From Favolaschia claudopus (taxonomy: Eukaryota; Basidiomycota; Agaricomycetes; Agaricales; Mycenaceae): a stretch of 64,000 nucleotides of DNA. The notes under the pieces were generated by a model. The model did no database searches and had not been told where the DNA came from. It saw only the letters and a list, made by a program, of their open reading frames with translations. This document shows, piece by piece, positions 12,001 to 22,411 of the stretch. The stretch spans positions 2,046,001 through 2,110,000 of the forward strand of contig JAWWNJ010000009.1 of the NCBI GenBank assembly GCA_037176885.1, written 5' to 3'. A program made the position numbers and the translations under genes. How positions within the stretch are numbered: the first letter of the stretch is position 1; each line of letters starts with the position of its first letter.

Positions 12001-12739
12001 ACAGAAGTCAACGTTAAGCGAGTGGATGCCGTTGTTGTCAAGCACGACGAAAGGCCGAGAAGTCCCAGAATAGTTGAAGGGGCAATCTTCCCCAGCTGGA
12101 TGTCCGATTTGGTATCGTAAATCGAGGTCTTGCGAGGTCCGCCGCTTGAAATATCCTTCGTCCCATTCCTGCGCAGTAGCGAGTCTTGGTGAGTTGAGGT
12201 GAAATGATTTTAGATAAATCTCGTACCTGGAGGACATGCAAAGGTTGATCACGATGTCTTTCAGTGACACATGCGCGGCAGAGAAGGCGATTGCCGAAGC
12301 AATCTTCACAACGCCAAGTTGGGTCAGAGTAACCGCAGACGACACAACCTTTACACCACCAAGGCCCCCGACCTTTGAGTTGTAAGAGTCCGTCCTTGTA
12401 TTCATCTCGCATTGGGATCCAGGTCTTGACGGGATGATCCTACTCTAAATTACTATCATTGAATATGTACAATTGAAAAGAACGTACCGAATTCTCATAA
12501 CGTTTAGCCTTGACTTTGATTTTGAGTGCGGCGGGACCCTCAGGAAGAACAAGTGGCTGGTCATCGTCTGCAAATCCCATCAAGTGATCATAAATGTCGT
12601 GCTGGGGTTGTTTTTCGGGGGAACGCGGGGGGGCGGGGTGATGTTCTACGCGAACGCGGCGCTTTGATGCACTGGCGGCACTTGATTCATGTTCTGTTGA
12701 GGAATGCTTGTAGACCACTCGCTTTCGTTTCCGGTCCAT
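9023..12739 (-). CDS. CxC2-KDZ family transposase, intact copy (left arm)
   Basis: Ten exons, mirrored in the right arm at 16687-16938, 16987-17199, 17258-17629, 17677-18084, 18134-18282, 18340-18731, 18780-18969, 19019-19151, 19198-19979 and 20028-20410, give about 1088 residues. Order: a disordered basic N-terminus with KRKRVV; the CxC2 cysteine cluster (WWCKGCVVCG, WRCEDCFGNRLLC, ACVTERH, then HPLHV-like QPLHVLQ); a second pair of Cys-containing segments (DFCRCSGAP, PCRACPHPG); then the KDZ RNase H-fold core. I read its acidic residues as D of EDANFK, D of SYDIACQW and E of DGEGVERNW, with GTGDLQKGEKYSNMD, PKFHLPPHV, FTKGVGRTDG and MGPGAREDTIDD as family signatures. The C-terminus is a coiled coil ending in poly-Asp. 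It would catalyse cut-and-paste transposition of the element. All three acidic residues and the frame are kept here. Confidence 0.93.
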
Positions 12740-12861
12740 TGTGAGGTAGGGTAGAGGGGGGTAAAAATTGAAACAAATCACTCGGGGAGTACCGCATGTT
12801 AAAAACAATTTATTGGAAACGAAAAGATCAACAATGTGCGCATATATTCGCCCCTCCATAT

Positions 12862-13646
12862 TCACCCGCGGTCGCGGCGGCGACCGGTCCGCGCAGTCAC
12901 ATTTGGTAACTCCGAGTAAGCGGGCGGATCGTCGTGATCACTGGGTGGGGGGGACGACGGAGGCGGAGATGCGGGCGTGGGCGGACGGAGGATGGGAGAC
13001 GGGGTGCGGGAGAGACTATCTATCCTGAATGTCAAGACGGGGCTGGGGTTGCGAGTCCTTGTGCGGGATTGGCGAGATGGCGTTGACGGTTGGGAACTAC
13101 CTGACAACGCAGCCGTAACGCTTGGCTGCGTGCGACGCCGAGCAGAAGGGGATGAGGAACTAGCGGGGTGGGGCTGAGATCGAGACGGAGTAGGGCTGGT
13201 GACGAGACGAGGCAAGGGAGCGGGTGAATCAGCATCGCGTGGGCGTCGAGGCGAACGCGGAGATGAGGCAAGGGAAGGCGACGACGTGGACGGAGGTGAC
13301 GAGGGAGGTGACGAGGCAGAAACAACGGACGGCGAAGAAGTAGACGGTGTGGGGAGTGGGTGCGGGTGCTCGCCGCGATAACACCCCGCGTGCCAAGCAG
13401 CGAGGAGCTGGGTATAATCCCAGAACTTCTTCACACTGGCTCGTGAGATCCCTGCGACCCGCGCGTTGGCAGACGGCCTGTATCCCGATTCAGACGAAAA
13501 TGGAGGGAGGAAGAAATTGCGCACCAAGACGTATAGATTCCAGGATGTGTCACATAGACCCCACTAACCAGGTACATCGCCTTTCCAGCCAATGTTCTGT
13601 CCGTTTCCCCGGGGTCCCAGTAAACGGGAGGATTGCAACGATTCAT
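12862..13646 (-). CDS. Cauli_VI / RNase H1-N-like protein B of the KDZ element (left arm)
   Basis: Two exons. Residues about 25-75 read AMYLVSGVYVTHPGIYTSW then NARVAGISRASVKKFWDY, the GIYxxW...V.G...xxKxF pattern of the caulimovirus VI / RNase H1 N-terminal fold, which in RNase H1 binds RNA-DNA hybrids and dsRNA. The rest is Ser/Pro-rich and disordered, ending in RTGRRRDRG. It may bind the element's nucleic acids or transcripts. Such small domains are common in agaricomycete transposon-linked ORFs. Confidence 0.75.
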
Positions 13647-13786
13647 GGGCGATGGCGGATGATAAGGAAGAGATCCAATGTTTTGATTTGTTGTCGCAGC
13701 CTTTAAGATGAGAGGATTCACGATTAATATTGCTCGAGATACAGGATGATATGCTTTACTTGAAGATACACGAGAAACAAAAAAGA

Positions 13787-14231
13787 TTACGCAGAAGCAA
13801 GTGCCGCTGCTATCCGCTGTCGGCGCTTCTGGCGTTCCGCTTGGTGTCGGGCCTGGGTGCGGGCTGCCCAGGCCTTGATGGCCAAAAGCTCCCGGTTTCT
13901 GAGTTGATCAGCTGCTGAGTACATACAAGAAATGATAGAAACTTTACTTTTCACGATAACGACGCGCAGAGTCCGCTTTTGCGACCTGCCGAGCTGCCTG
14001 AACGAGGAGGGGGTCGTTCTTCTGCTTTTCCCGAAGAGCCGCCATCCGTTCCCGCTTTTTCGCATTGCGGATTTCTCTGTTACTGATCAATCATCAAAGA
14101 ATAAGCGACGAAGGGTGAGGGGTGAAATGGAGCACATACCGCTCATTATACGCGCGGGAGGCACACCATCTCTTGTACCGGCGAACAGAGTCGGGATTGC
14201 TTTCGTCGACGGCGAATGTCGGTGTGTACAT
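13787..14231 (-). CDS. Small basic helical protein A of the KDZ element (left arm)
   Basis: Three short exons join to about 115 residues: MYTPTFAVDESNPDSVRRYK, then NREIRNAKKRERMAALREKQ, then ADSARRYREKNRELL. Repeated xxRYRxxNRxxxNAKxRERMAxLR blocks predict a long basic helix. I know no named domain; nucleic-acid binding is likely. It is the gene nearest the centre. Confidence 0.65.
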
Positions 14232-14595
14232 TGAGGAATGAGGGTGGGAGAAACGTAGCCGAGAACGAGAGAATGAAGTGCTAGCCGAGGTTGATTGATG
14301 GGCCGGCCCATCATCGAGGAAACCATAAAGAAAGGCTGGAAAGTACGCCCCCCGACGTTGTATCATTGAAGGGCAGGATGGATACCGGAGTACAGCCCCC
14401 CGACGTGGATCATCGAGGGGCGGGAGGAGGGCGGGAGGAGAGAGGTGTGACGTTGTCACATCATCTAACACAATGATATGACGTTGTTGAAAGCGGCAGA
14501 TTTGCCGCAGTTGATTGATAGCGGGGATCACCTTTTCGGGCTTATCCGAAGCTGGATCAGTTGCCGAAGTGCCGTCAACCGGCACTGCGAACAAC

Positions 14596-14828
14596 TCCGA
14601 GGGGCACATTATAATGCGCGATGGTGCACATTATAATGTGCACCGTGGCTCGAGGAGGCCTAGGGCGCATTGTAACGTGCACCCTCTGAGGGGGTCGCAG
14701 TACAGGTACGCACATTATAATGGGCCTCGACCCCCTCAGAGGGTGCACGTTACAATGCGCCCTAGGCCTCCTCGAGCCACGGTGCACATTATAATGTGCA
14801 CCATCGCGCATTATAATGTGCCCCTCGG
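14596..14828. repeat. Inner subterminal repeats of both copies around the centre
   Basis: Matched dyads on either side of the loop include GTGCACATTATAATGTGCAC, GCGCATTATAATGTGC and GTGCACGTTACAATGCGCC, plus one unpaired CACATTATAATGGGCC inside the loop. They share the core of the outer-end repeats, which identifies the centre as a junction of two transposon ends. Confidence 0.75.
14698..14727. other. Single-copy loop of the palindrome
   Basis: Thirty bases lie between GGGGTCG (ending 14697) and CGACCCC (starting 14728). The loop is not self-symmetrical. It starts CAGTACAGGTACGC and carries one ATTATAAT dyad, so it looks like a true transposon terminus kept in one copy only. Confidence 0.8.
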
Positions 14829-15194
14829 AGTTGTTCGCAGTGCCGGTTGACGGCACTTCGGCAACTGATCCAGCTTCGGATAAGCCCGAAAAGGTGATCC
14901 CCGCTATCAATCAACTGCGGCAAATCTGCCGCTTTCAACAACGTCATATCATTGTGTTAGATGATGTGACAACGTCACACCTCTCTCCTCCCGCCCTCCT
15001 CCCGCCCCTCGATGATCCACGTCGGGGGGCTGTACTCCGGTATCCATCCTGCCCTTCAATGATACAACGTCGGGGGGGCGTACTTTCCAGCCTTTCTTTA
15101 TGGTTTCCTCGATGATGGGCCGGCCCATCAATCAACCTCGGCTAGCACTTCATTCTCTCGTTCTCGGCTACGTTTCTCCCACCCTCATTCCTCA

Positions 15195-15639
15195 ATGTAC
15201 ACACCGACATTCGCCGTCGACGAAAGCAATCCCGACTCTGTTCGCCGGTACAAGAGATGGTGTGCCTCCCGCGCGTATAATGAGCGGTATGTGCTCCATT
15301 TCACCCCTCACCCTTCGTCGCTTATTCTTTGATGATTGATCAGTAACAGAGAAATCCGCAATGCGAAAAAGCGGGAACGGATGGCGGCTCTTCGGGAAAA
15401 GCAGAAGAACGACCCCCTCCTCGTTCAGGCAGCTCGGCAGGTCGCAAAAGCGGACTCTGCGCGTCGTTATCGTGAAAAGTAAAGTTTCTATCATTTCTTG
15501 TATGTACTCAGCAGCTGATCAACTCAGAAACCGGGAGCTTTTGGCCATCAAGGCCTGGGCAGCCCGCACCCAGGCCCGACACCAAGCGGAACGCCAGAAG
15601 CGCCGACAGCGGATAGCAGCGGCACTTGCTTCTGCGTAA
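15195..15639 (+). CDS. Small basic helical protein A of the KDZ element (right arm)
   Basis: Identical in sequence to the left-arm copy at 13787-14231. The first intron is GTATGT...GATCAG and the second GTAAAG...CTCAG. The ATG at 15195 is preceded by about 370 bp of non-coding terminal sequence. All exons stay in frame to TAA at 15637. Confidence 0.65.
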
Positions 15640-15779
15640 TCTTTTTTGTTTCTCGTGTATCTTCAAGTAAAGCATATCATCCTGTATCTCGAGCAATATT
15701 AATCGTGAATCCTCTCATCTTAAAGGCTGCGACAACAAATCAAAACATTGGATCTCTTCCTTATCATCCGCCATCGCCC

Positions 15780-16564
15780 ATGAATCGTTGCAATCCTCCC
15801 GTTTACTGGGACCCCGGGGAAACGGACAGAACATTGGCTGGAAAGGCGATGTACCTGGTTAGTGGGGTCTATGTGACACATCCTGGAATCTATACGTCTT
15901 GGTGCGCAATTTCTTCCTCCCTCCATTTTCGTCTGAATCGGGATACAGGCCGTCTGCCAACGCGCGGGTCGCAGGGATCTCACGAGCCAGTGTGAAGAAG
16001 TTCTGGGATTATACCCAGCTCCTCGCTGCTTGGCACGCGGGGTGTTATCGCGGCGAGCACCCGCACCCACTCCCCACACCGTCTACTTCTTCGCCGTCCG
16101 TTGTTTCTGCCTCGTCACCTCCCTCGTCACCTCCGTCCACGTCGTCGCCTTCCCTTGCCTCATCTCCGCGTTCGCCTCGACGCCCACGCGATGCTGATTC
16201 ACCCGCTCCCTTGCCTCGTCTCGTCACCAGCCCTACTCCGTCTCGATCTCAGCCCCACCCCGCTAGTTCCTCATCCCCTTCTGCTCGGCGTCGCACGCAG
16301 CCAAGCGTTACGGCTGCGTTGTCAGGTAGTTCCCAACCGTCAACGCCATCTCGCCAATCCCGCACAAGGACTCGCAACCCCAGCCCCGTCTTGACATTCA
16401 GGATAGATAGTCTCTCCCGCACCCCGTCTCCCATCCTCCGTCCGCCCACGCCCGCATCTCCGCCTCCGTCGTCCCCCCCACCCAGTGATCACGACGATCC
16501 GCCCGCTTACTCGGAGTTACCAAATGTGACTGCGCGGACCGGTCGCCGCCGCGACCGCGGGTGA
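15780..16564 (+). CDS. Cauli_VI / RNase H1-N-like protein B of the KDZ element (right arm)
   Basis: Identical to the left-arm copy. Exon 1 begins MNRCNPPVYWDPGETDRTLA and ends in the split Trp codon of YTSW; the intron is GTGCGC...TACAG. Downstream is a long Ser/Pro-rich tail. The A-B-C genes run in one direction, separated by 120-140 bp. Confidence 0.75.
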
Positions 16565-16686
16565 ATATGGAGGGGCGAATATATGCGCACATTGTTGATC
16601 TTTTCGTTTCCAATAAATTGTTTTTAACATGCGGTACTCCCCGAGTGATTTGTTTCAATTTTTACCCCCCTCTACCCTACCTCACA

Positions 16687-19600
16687 ATGGACCGGAAACG
16701 AAAGCGAGTGGTCTACAAGCATTCCTCAACAGAACATGAATCAAGTGCCGCCAGTGCATCAAAGCGCCGCGTTCGCGTAGAACATCACCCCGCCCCCCCG
16801 CGTTCCCCCGAAAAACAACCCCAGCACGACATTTATGATCACTTGATGGGATTTGCAGACGATGACCAGCCACTTGTTCTTCCTGAGGGTCCCGCCGCAC
16901 TCAAAATCAAAGTCAAGGCTAAACGTTATGAGAATTCGGTACGTTCTTTTCAATTGTACATATTCAATGATAGTAATTTAGAGTAGGATCATCCCGTCAA
17001 GACCTGGATCCCAATGCGAGATGAATACAAGGACGGACTCTTACAACTCAAAGGTCGGGGGCCTTGGTGGTGTAAAGGTTGTGTCGTCTGCGGTTACTCT
17101 GACCCAACTTGGCGTTGTGAAGATTGCTTCGGCAATCGCCTTCTCTGCCGCGCATGTGTCACTGAAAGACATCGTGATCAACCTTTGCATGTCCTCCAGG
17201 TACGAGATTTATCTAAAATCATTTCACCTCAACTCACCAAGACTCGCTACTGCGCAGGAATGGGACGAAGGATATTTCAAGCGGCGGACCTCGCAAGACC
17301 TCGATTTACGATACCAAATCGGACATCCAGCTGGGGAAGATTGCCCCTTCAACTATTCTGGGACTTCTCGGCCTTTCGTCGTGCTTGACAACAACGGCAT
17401 CCACTCGCTTAACGTTGACTTCTGTCGTTGTTCCGGCGCGCCGTCTGAAATCACCCAATTGCTGAATATCGGCTGGTTCCCTGCTACGCATCAAGATCCG
17501 TCGACGGCTGCAACCCTCACTCTGCTCCGACGCTTCCACAAACTCAACTTACAAGCTCGAGTACCCGGCTACGACTTTTACAACACACTGGTTCTATTAA
17601 CAAATGCGGCGGGACTTGAGAAAGTTCCAGTATGTTTATTTCATTATCTTTATTGTCTTGGGCTCATCATCCTTAGGATCGTTTACAGCAATTCATGAAT
17701 ATGGTTCGGGAGTATCGGCATCTGCAAATGTGTATTCGGGCAGGGCGTGGACATGACCCCGGCGGCATTGCAGAAACCAAACCCGGTGAATTGGCTATGC
17801 CGTGCCGTGCGTGTCCTCATCCAGGCATCAATCTGCCGGATGGCTGGGACGACGCTCCACCCGAAGTCGCGTACGTTGCGGATCTCATAAACCCATATGT
17901 GGGCGCTGATCCGTCTTTTAGCTGGATCTACCGTCAGTTTGTTTCCGAGGACGCCAACTTCAAGATGAAGGGTCGAGCTCAGTCCTCCCGTGAAAAAGAT
18001 CCAACTTTGGGCCCGGGATGGGCATACATGGTTGCGAGCGACAGGTATCTCAAATTTTTGGCTGAGCACATCGACGAGGACGAGGTAATTTGCCTCTATT
18101 GATTTGAGCGGTCGAGACTCACCTATTTGACAGATCAGTCACTGTGTTTCCTTCGCCGCACTTTGGTCAGCCAACAACAAACGCTCCAAGGGCTTACGTG
18201 CAACGGGGATAGGATCTGTCAGTTGCTCGCGTCACGAAATGTTCCGCCCACTTGGTACTGGTGACTTGCAAAAGGGAGAAAAGTGTGTACATTTATCATT
18301 CAAGTCAACAATATCTGATCTTTGTTGGTTCATTCCTAGGTATTCTAACATGGATTTTCTCTGGTTTTCAAGTCTCCTCGGTATCACCTTGCTGACGATC
18401 GTCGCAAGCTATGACATCGCTTGTCAGTGGTGCCGAAATTTCTGGAAGCGCGCCAAGGAAATGCCGGACGACCTTCAACTCCCCGACTGGGTTCAAGTCA
18501 TTTTCAAAGTCCCAAAATTTCACCTTCCCCCGCATGTCAAGAAATGTCACGGCCCGTTCTCATTCAACTTCACGAAGGGTGTCGGACGGACCGATGGTGA
18601 AGGGGTCGAACGTAATTGGTCATGGTTGAATTTGGCAGCTCGCTCCATTTCCGTTATGGGGCCGGGAGCGCGCGAGGATACCATCGACGACTTGTGTGCT
18701 TTTTTTAATTGGAAAAAGACAGTAGATCTGGGTAAGTATTCAATCCACTTGATCTCATTGTTATCTAACCCCAGCACAGGGAATTCGCTACTACGAAAGA
18801 TGGTCTTGGCAATCCCTCAAGCTATGATTCACAGCCGCGCCTTCCAATCTTTCACCAACGGTTTACGTGACGGCCATGAACACGACTTGGAGCGATGGGG
18901 AAAAGATGATACGGGACTGGGAGATCGATCATGAAAACCCAAATCCATACGACTATGCCGAGGTTGAAGGTGAGTAAAGCTTATATCTGATTCAAAGTCT
19001 TCACTAACAGCCATATAGCCAAAACAATGACCGATGTTTTGGCCCGCATCGCTGCCGAGGAGCATGCCGCGGTGGTTCGGGACGGTGCGCCCGCCCTCAC
19101 GGTCAAACCGGGTCCTTTTTTGATTGAGGGCATCGAGATTCAACAAACGCAGTACGTGATATATTTCTCCTACACGACCATCACTCATCCTTGACAGAGC
19201 AACGCTACAACTCGAAGTCAAGCGTCCCAACCGTACTACAATCCAAGCCACCGCACTTCAGCGTTCAAGAACCTTGCTATTAGCAAAGGTGAAGATTTTA
19301 CACGACGAACAAGCAAAATATATGCCTGGTCTCAAAACGTGGCTCTCCCAACAATCACCCGCCCTGCCAACCGGCAACAATGCCCAGCCTGAAACCATCC
19401 CCATCTATCTTCCGTCTTCGTTACCTCCGGGCGCACGCGCCATCGTTTGTGCACCCTCACTCGTTGAACAAGAAGACGCGCTGCGCTATGCACAGGCTCT
19501 TGAGGCCCTCCACTCTCTCCGCTCCAACCTACGCACCCGAACATTCGCGCATCAATTCAAGCGCAAACATATTGCCGGGCAAGGTGCGTACACAAAATCC

Positions 19601-20410
19601 CGCGAGCTTCTTGATGGAATTGAACGGCGCATCCGGTCCGCGAGCGCGCGGTATCGAGCGGCGCGTGAGGCTTTGGTTAATTTACGGGGTTCCGGCGCGT
19701 GGGAGGAGGAACTTCAGGAGCTCAAGAAGGAAGATGTCCGCGGAATGAACGAACGGTTGCTGAATGAGCAGGAGAAGGAGGAGAACCGCAAGGCGCGGTT
19801 GTTGGCGGGATTGCCCGAAGACGCGAGCGGGGATGACGTGGATGAATACGGGGAGCCTGCTGAACTCACCACCCTATTCAGCCTGGAAACCGGTGAGGGG
19901 CGCAGGCAACTTTCCTGGATCTGGTATTCTGGCGGAGTTCGAGCATCTGACGTCAACGGGGATGGCTCTCTCCATGAAGGTATAATCGTCAACTGATATT
20001 AAAGCCTACATATTGACATTGAAACAGATATCCGCGTCGAATGGACTAAAGCGCGTGCTCGCGCGGACCGTTGGCGGGAGGAGCTGATTCTCTTGGACGA
20101 AGAAATGCGGCGGGTCCTTGAGTTTAGCTCATGGAAAGCGCGCTGGTGGGAAGATCGGACTGAACTCAGGGCACCGACGGTTACAGCGGAGTTGCAGGAG
20201 GGACTGCGGGCATATGCTCTAGCACAGGCTGCCCGGGAACATGCGTGGGAGTTGGCATGGCGGGAGAAATGGGCGGCGGTGCGGGAGCGATCCAAGATCG
20301 TGATGCGGGATCATGTGGTGGATGTATCTGAACTGGTGCCTTTGGAGGTTGAGCTGGATGAGGAGGAGGACATGGACTTGGATGTCGATGACGATGACGA
20401 CGACGAGTAG
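16687..20410 (+). pseudogene. CxC2-KDZ transposase with a one-base frameshift (right arm)
   Basis: Same ten-exon structure as the left copy, and equally clear CxC2 and KDZ signatures. In exon 7 the run GATGGGGAAAAG near 18898 has one G more than the left arm, which shifts the frame and stops translation after ERWGKDDTGLGDRS. The break falls after the catalytic core (DANF, YDIACQW, GVERNW all upstream), so a C-terminally shortened protein of roughly 600 residues could still be made. A 6-bp GAC-type expansion lengthens the acidic tail near 20400. The indel is in a homopolymer, so a consensus error is possible. Confidence 0.8.
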
Positions 20411-21073
20411 ATGTAAATCGTAGTCCGGAACAAATCTTACCGCTGTCAAAACATTGCCAAGACGAAGTGAAATATTGTTCAACGCACAAAGTTCTGACTC
20501 GCAAATTAATTCCTCTTGACGCTGACGTCTGAGATTTTGAAAGCATAATCTCCGATTTATTTCTGATTTTTCTGTGCCATTGGCATAATTTAGTGATTTT
20601 CTTGAGCTTTTCACTCATGCAACTGGGTTGCGCATTCAAAACTGCCTTGTGAGTCTGAGTGTCTTCGTCGACTTTCAGCTTTCCTTTTACCAACAGATCC
20701 AAACCTGCACAAGAATCACAAAATCGAATCAAATACACTTTCTGCGCAATTTCTGATTTTTCTTGCGGCTGGATTCTCAATCTTTCGTTCTCAACGGAAT
20801 ATTTTCTGAAAAGTTATATTTCTCACTTTCTTGCCGTATACCCGCGTATTCCGCCTACATAAAGGTACGAGACATTCTACGAGCATCTAGGTACTTACTA
20901 TTGACAAAATCTGTGTATAGGTAGCAGTATTGCGGTCGCAAGACTGTGTTTTCAGATTCAGAATGGTGAGTGCACCATCATGACCGTGGGGAGTGCACCA
21001 TCATGGATTTGGTGTGTGACGACTGACCATCACTCCTCTTCACGACCTCTCGCTTCTCCCCGTTGACTGCATT

Positions 21074-21644
21074 ATGAGTCGTCCCGAAATCTTGCGCTCC
21101 GGCCAATACTGGCAAGATGTCCGCCGTCGAGCCAAGGAAGCCAAGGCCGCGCGTGAGGCGCGCGAGGCTGGAGAAGAAGAATCCACCCCGTCGCTTTGTG
21201 ATGGCGCCCAGGTCTTCACGTTTGCCCCAGGACACTCGCAACCATTCGTCAGCATACAGCATTCTGGGGGGAGACTGCTCCCTATTTCGGGACCCTCAAC
21301 CTCGCGCTCATTGGAGATGCGCCGTCAGGCGGAGAAGGAAGCTGAGCGGCAGAAAAAAAGGTGTCGGCTGGAAGCGGCACAGCGTCAGGCTAAAAACCGA
21401 GCTCTGCAGCAGGTGAGAAGCCGTTTTGAATGAAAGATCTCACCCTCCATTCATACGAGTCTTCAGAAGGCGATAGATGCGGATGCCGCACTTCTGGCCC
21501 GTTTGCGGCGAGGAAGGTCGAACGTCAAAAAACGTGCACTGGAAGGCGAAGGCACAGCGCGGGTGGTGAAAAAGGTGTGTGGGGTGGTCTTATGCTTACT
21601 GTTGTCTCATTGCCCAATGCCTCCAGCGTGTCGTCGAGCCGTAA
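21074..21644 (+). CDS. Small basic coiled-coil protein D of the KDZ element (right arm)
   Basis: Same as the left-arm gene through the last exon, where one base fewer (GAGCCGTAA) ends the protein RVVEP, two residues shorter than in the left arm. Exon 1 is 21074-21412; exon 2 begins AAGGCGATAGATGCG at 21467. Confidence 0.6.
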
Positions 21645-21758
21645 AATAGATTTTGCTTTATTGCGATGAATTTGCTTGTTTTCAAATGATTCCCCTCAAA
21701 AACAAAGACAGAGAACGCGTGATGCATTGAAAATCTGAGGGAGCGCAAGCGAAGTAAG

Positions 21759-22331
21759 TTATTTCGAGGAAGCGCCGTTCGCGTTGTGGGCGTTGTCAGC
21801 CCCCGCGTCGCCGTTGCCAGCCCCCGCATCGGGTCGCTGCGTCCGACCGTTGCCCCACACCTTCCCTCCATCTTTGTCCGCTACCACTCCCCACCCGCCC
21901 TCACGTTCCTCCCAGCCGTCGCCCCACACTTTCCCTGGGTCGTTGTCCTCCGCCTCCGCCCACGCCGTCGACACTACACTCCATCCGCCGTCATCGTCTT
22001 CAATTTTCCACGGCGTACCCCACGCGCCAATACCCCAGGTGCTCTGCTCCCGGGTAATCACGTCCCAGGCTTGAGCGTCGTCCGCCGCTTCGTCTGAGAT
22101 TTGTTTGAGACTCACTCATATACAGAAAGAACTTGAAAGCAGAAACTCACGATATGTAAGGCATATCTTGGCGCCTTTTTGCCAGGCACGTTGGTATCTC
22201 GGCCAGTGCTGATGGCGGCGGACACGGCGGGGGCGTCGATTACTCCCAGCGGTAAGGAGAGTAGCTAGAAAAGGTGTAAGAAAGGAGATAATACGTCTTG
22301 AAATTCACTTACAAAACTCGCGTTTGCACAT
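21759..22331 (-). CDS. Trp/Gly-rich small protein E of the KDZ element (right arm)
   Basis: Exact mirror of 7103-7675, with the same three exons and the same 155-residue product containing WG/GW repeats. Its ATG lies 80 bp from the ATG of gene F, back to back. Confidence 0.65.
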
Positions 22332-22411
22332 GGTCAAAAGAGGAAACGGTCAACAGCCCCCAAAAAAAACAAGAACATATATTGTGCACTCACCACGATC
22401 GCCCACTCACC

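Larger units (their letters stand above)
3499..14697 (-). mobile_element. Left-arm KDZ transposon copy (lacks its last ~30 bp at the centre)
   Basis: This ~11.2-kb copy has the gene order F-E-D-C-B-A from outside to centre, with transposase C on the minus strand. Subterminal ATTATAAT-type repeats occur at both ends (3500-3620 and 14600-14690). Its inner terminus stops at 14697; the terminal bases present once at 14698-14727 belong, by continuity, to the right copy. All six genes read intact, including the transposase. Confidence 0.85.

Noticed and set aside
14515..14910. 111-codon ORFs on both strands across the palindrome centre
   Set aside because: They read through the subterminal dyads and loop; the mirrored pair is a by-product of symmetry.
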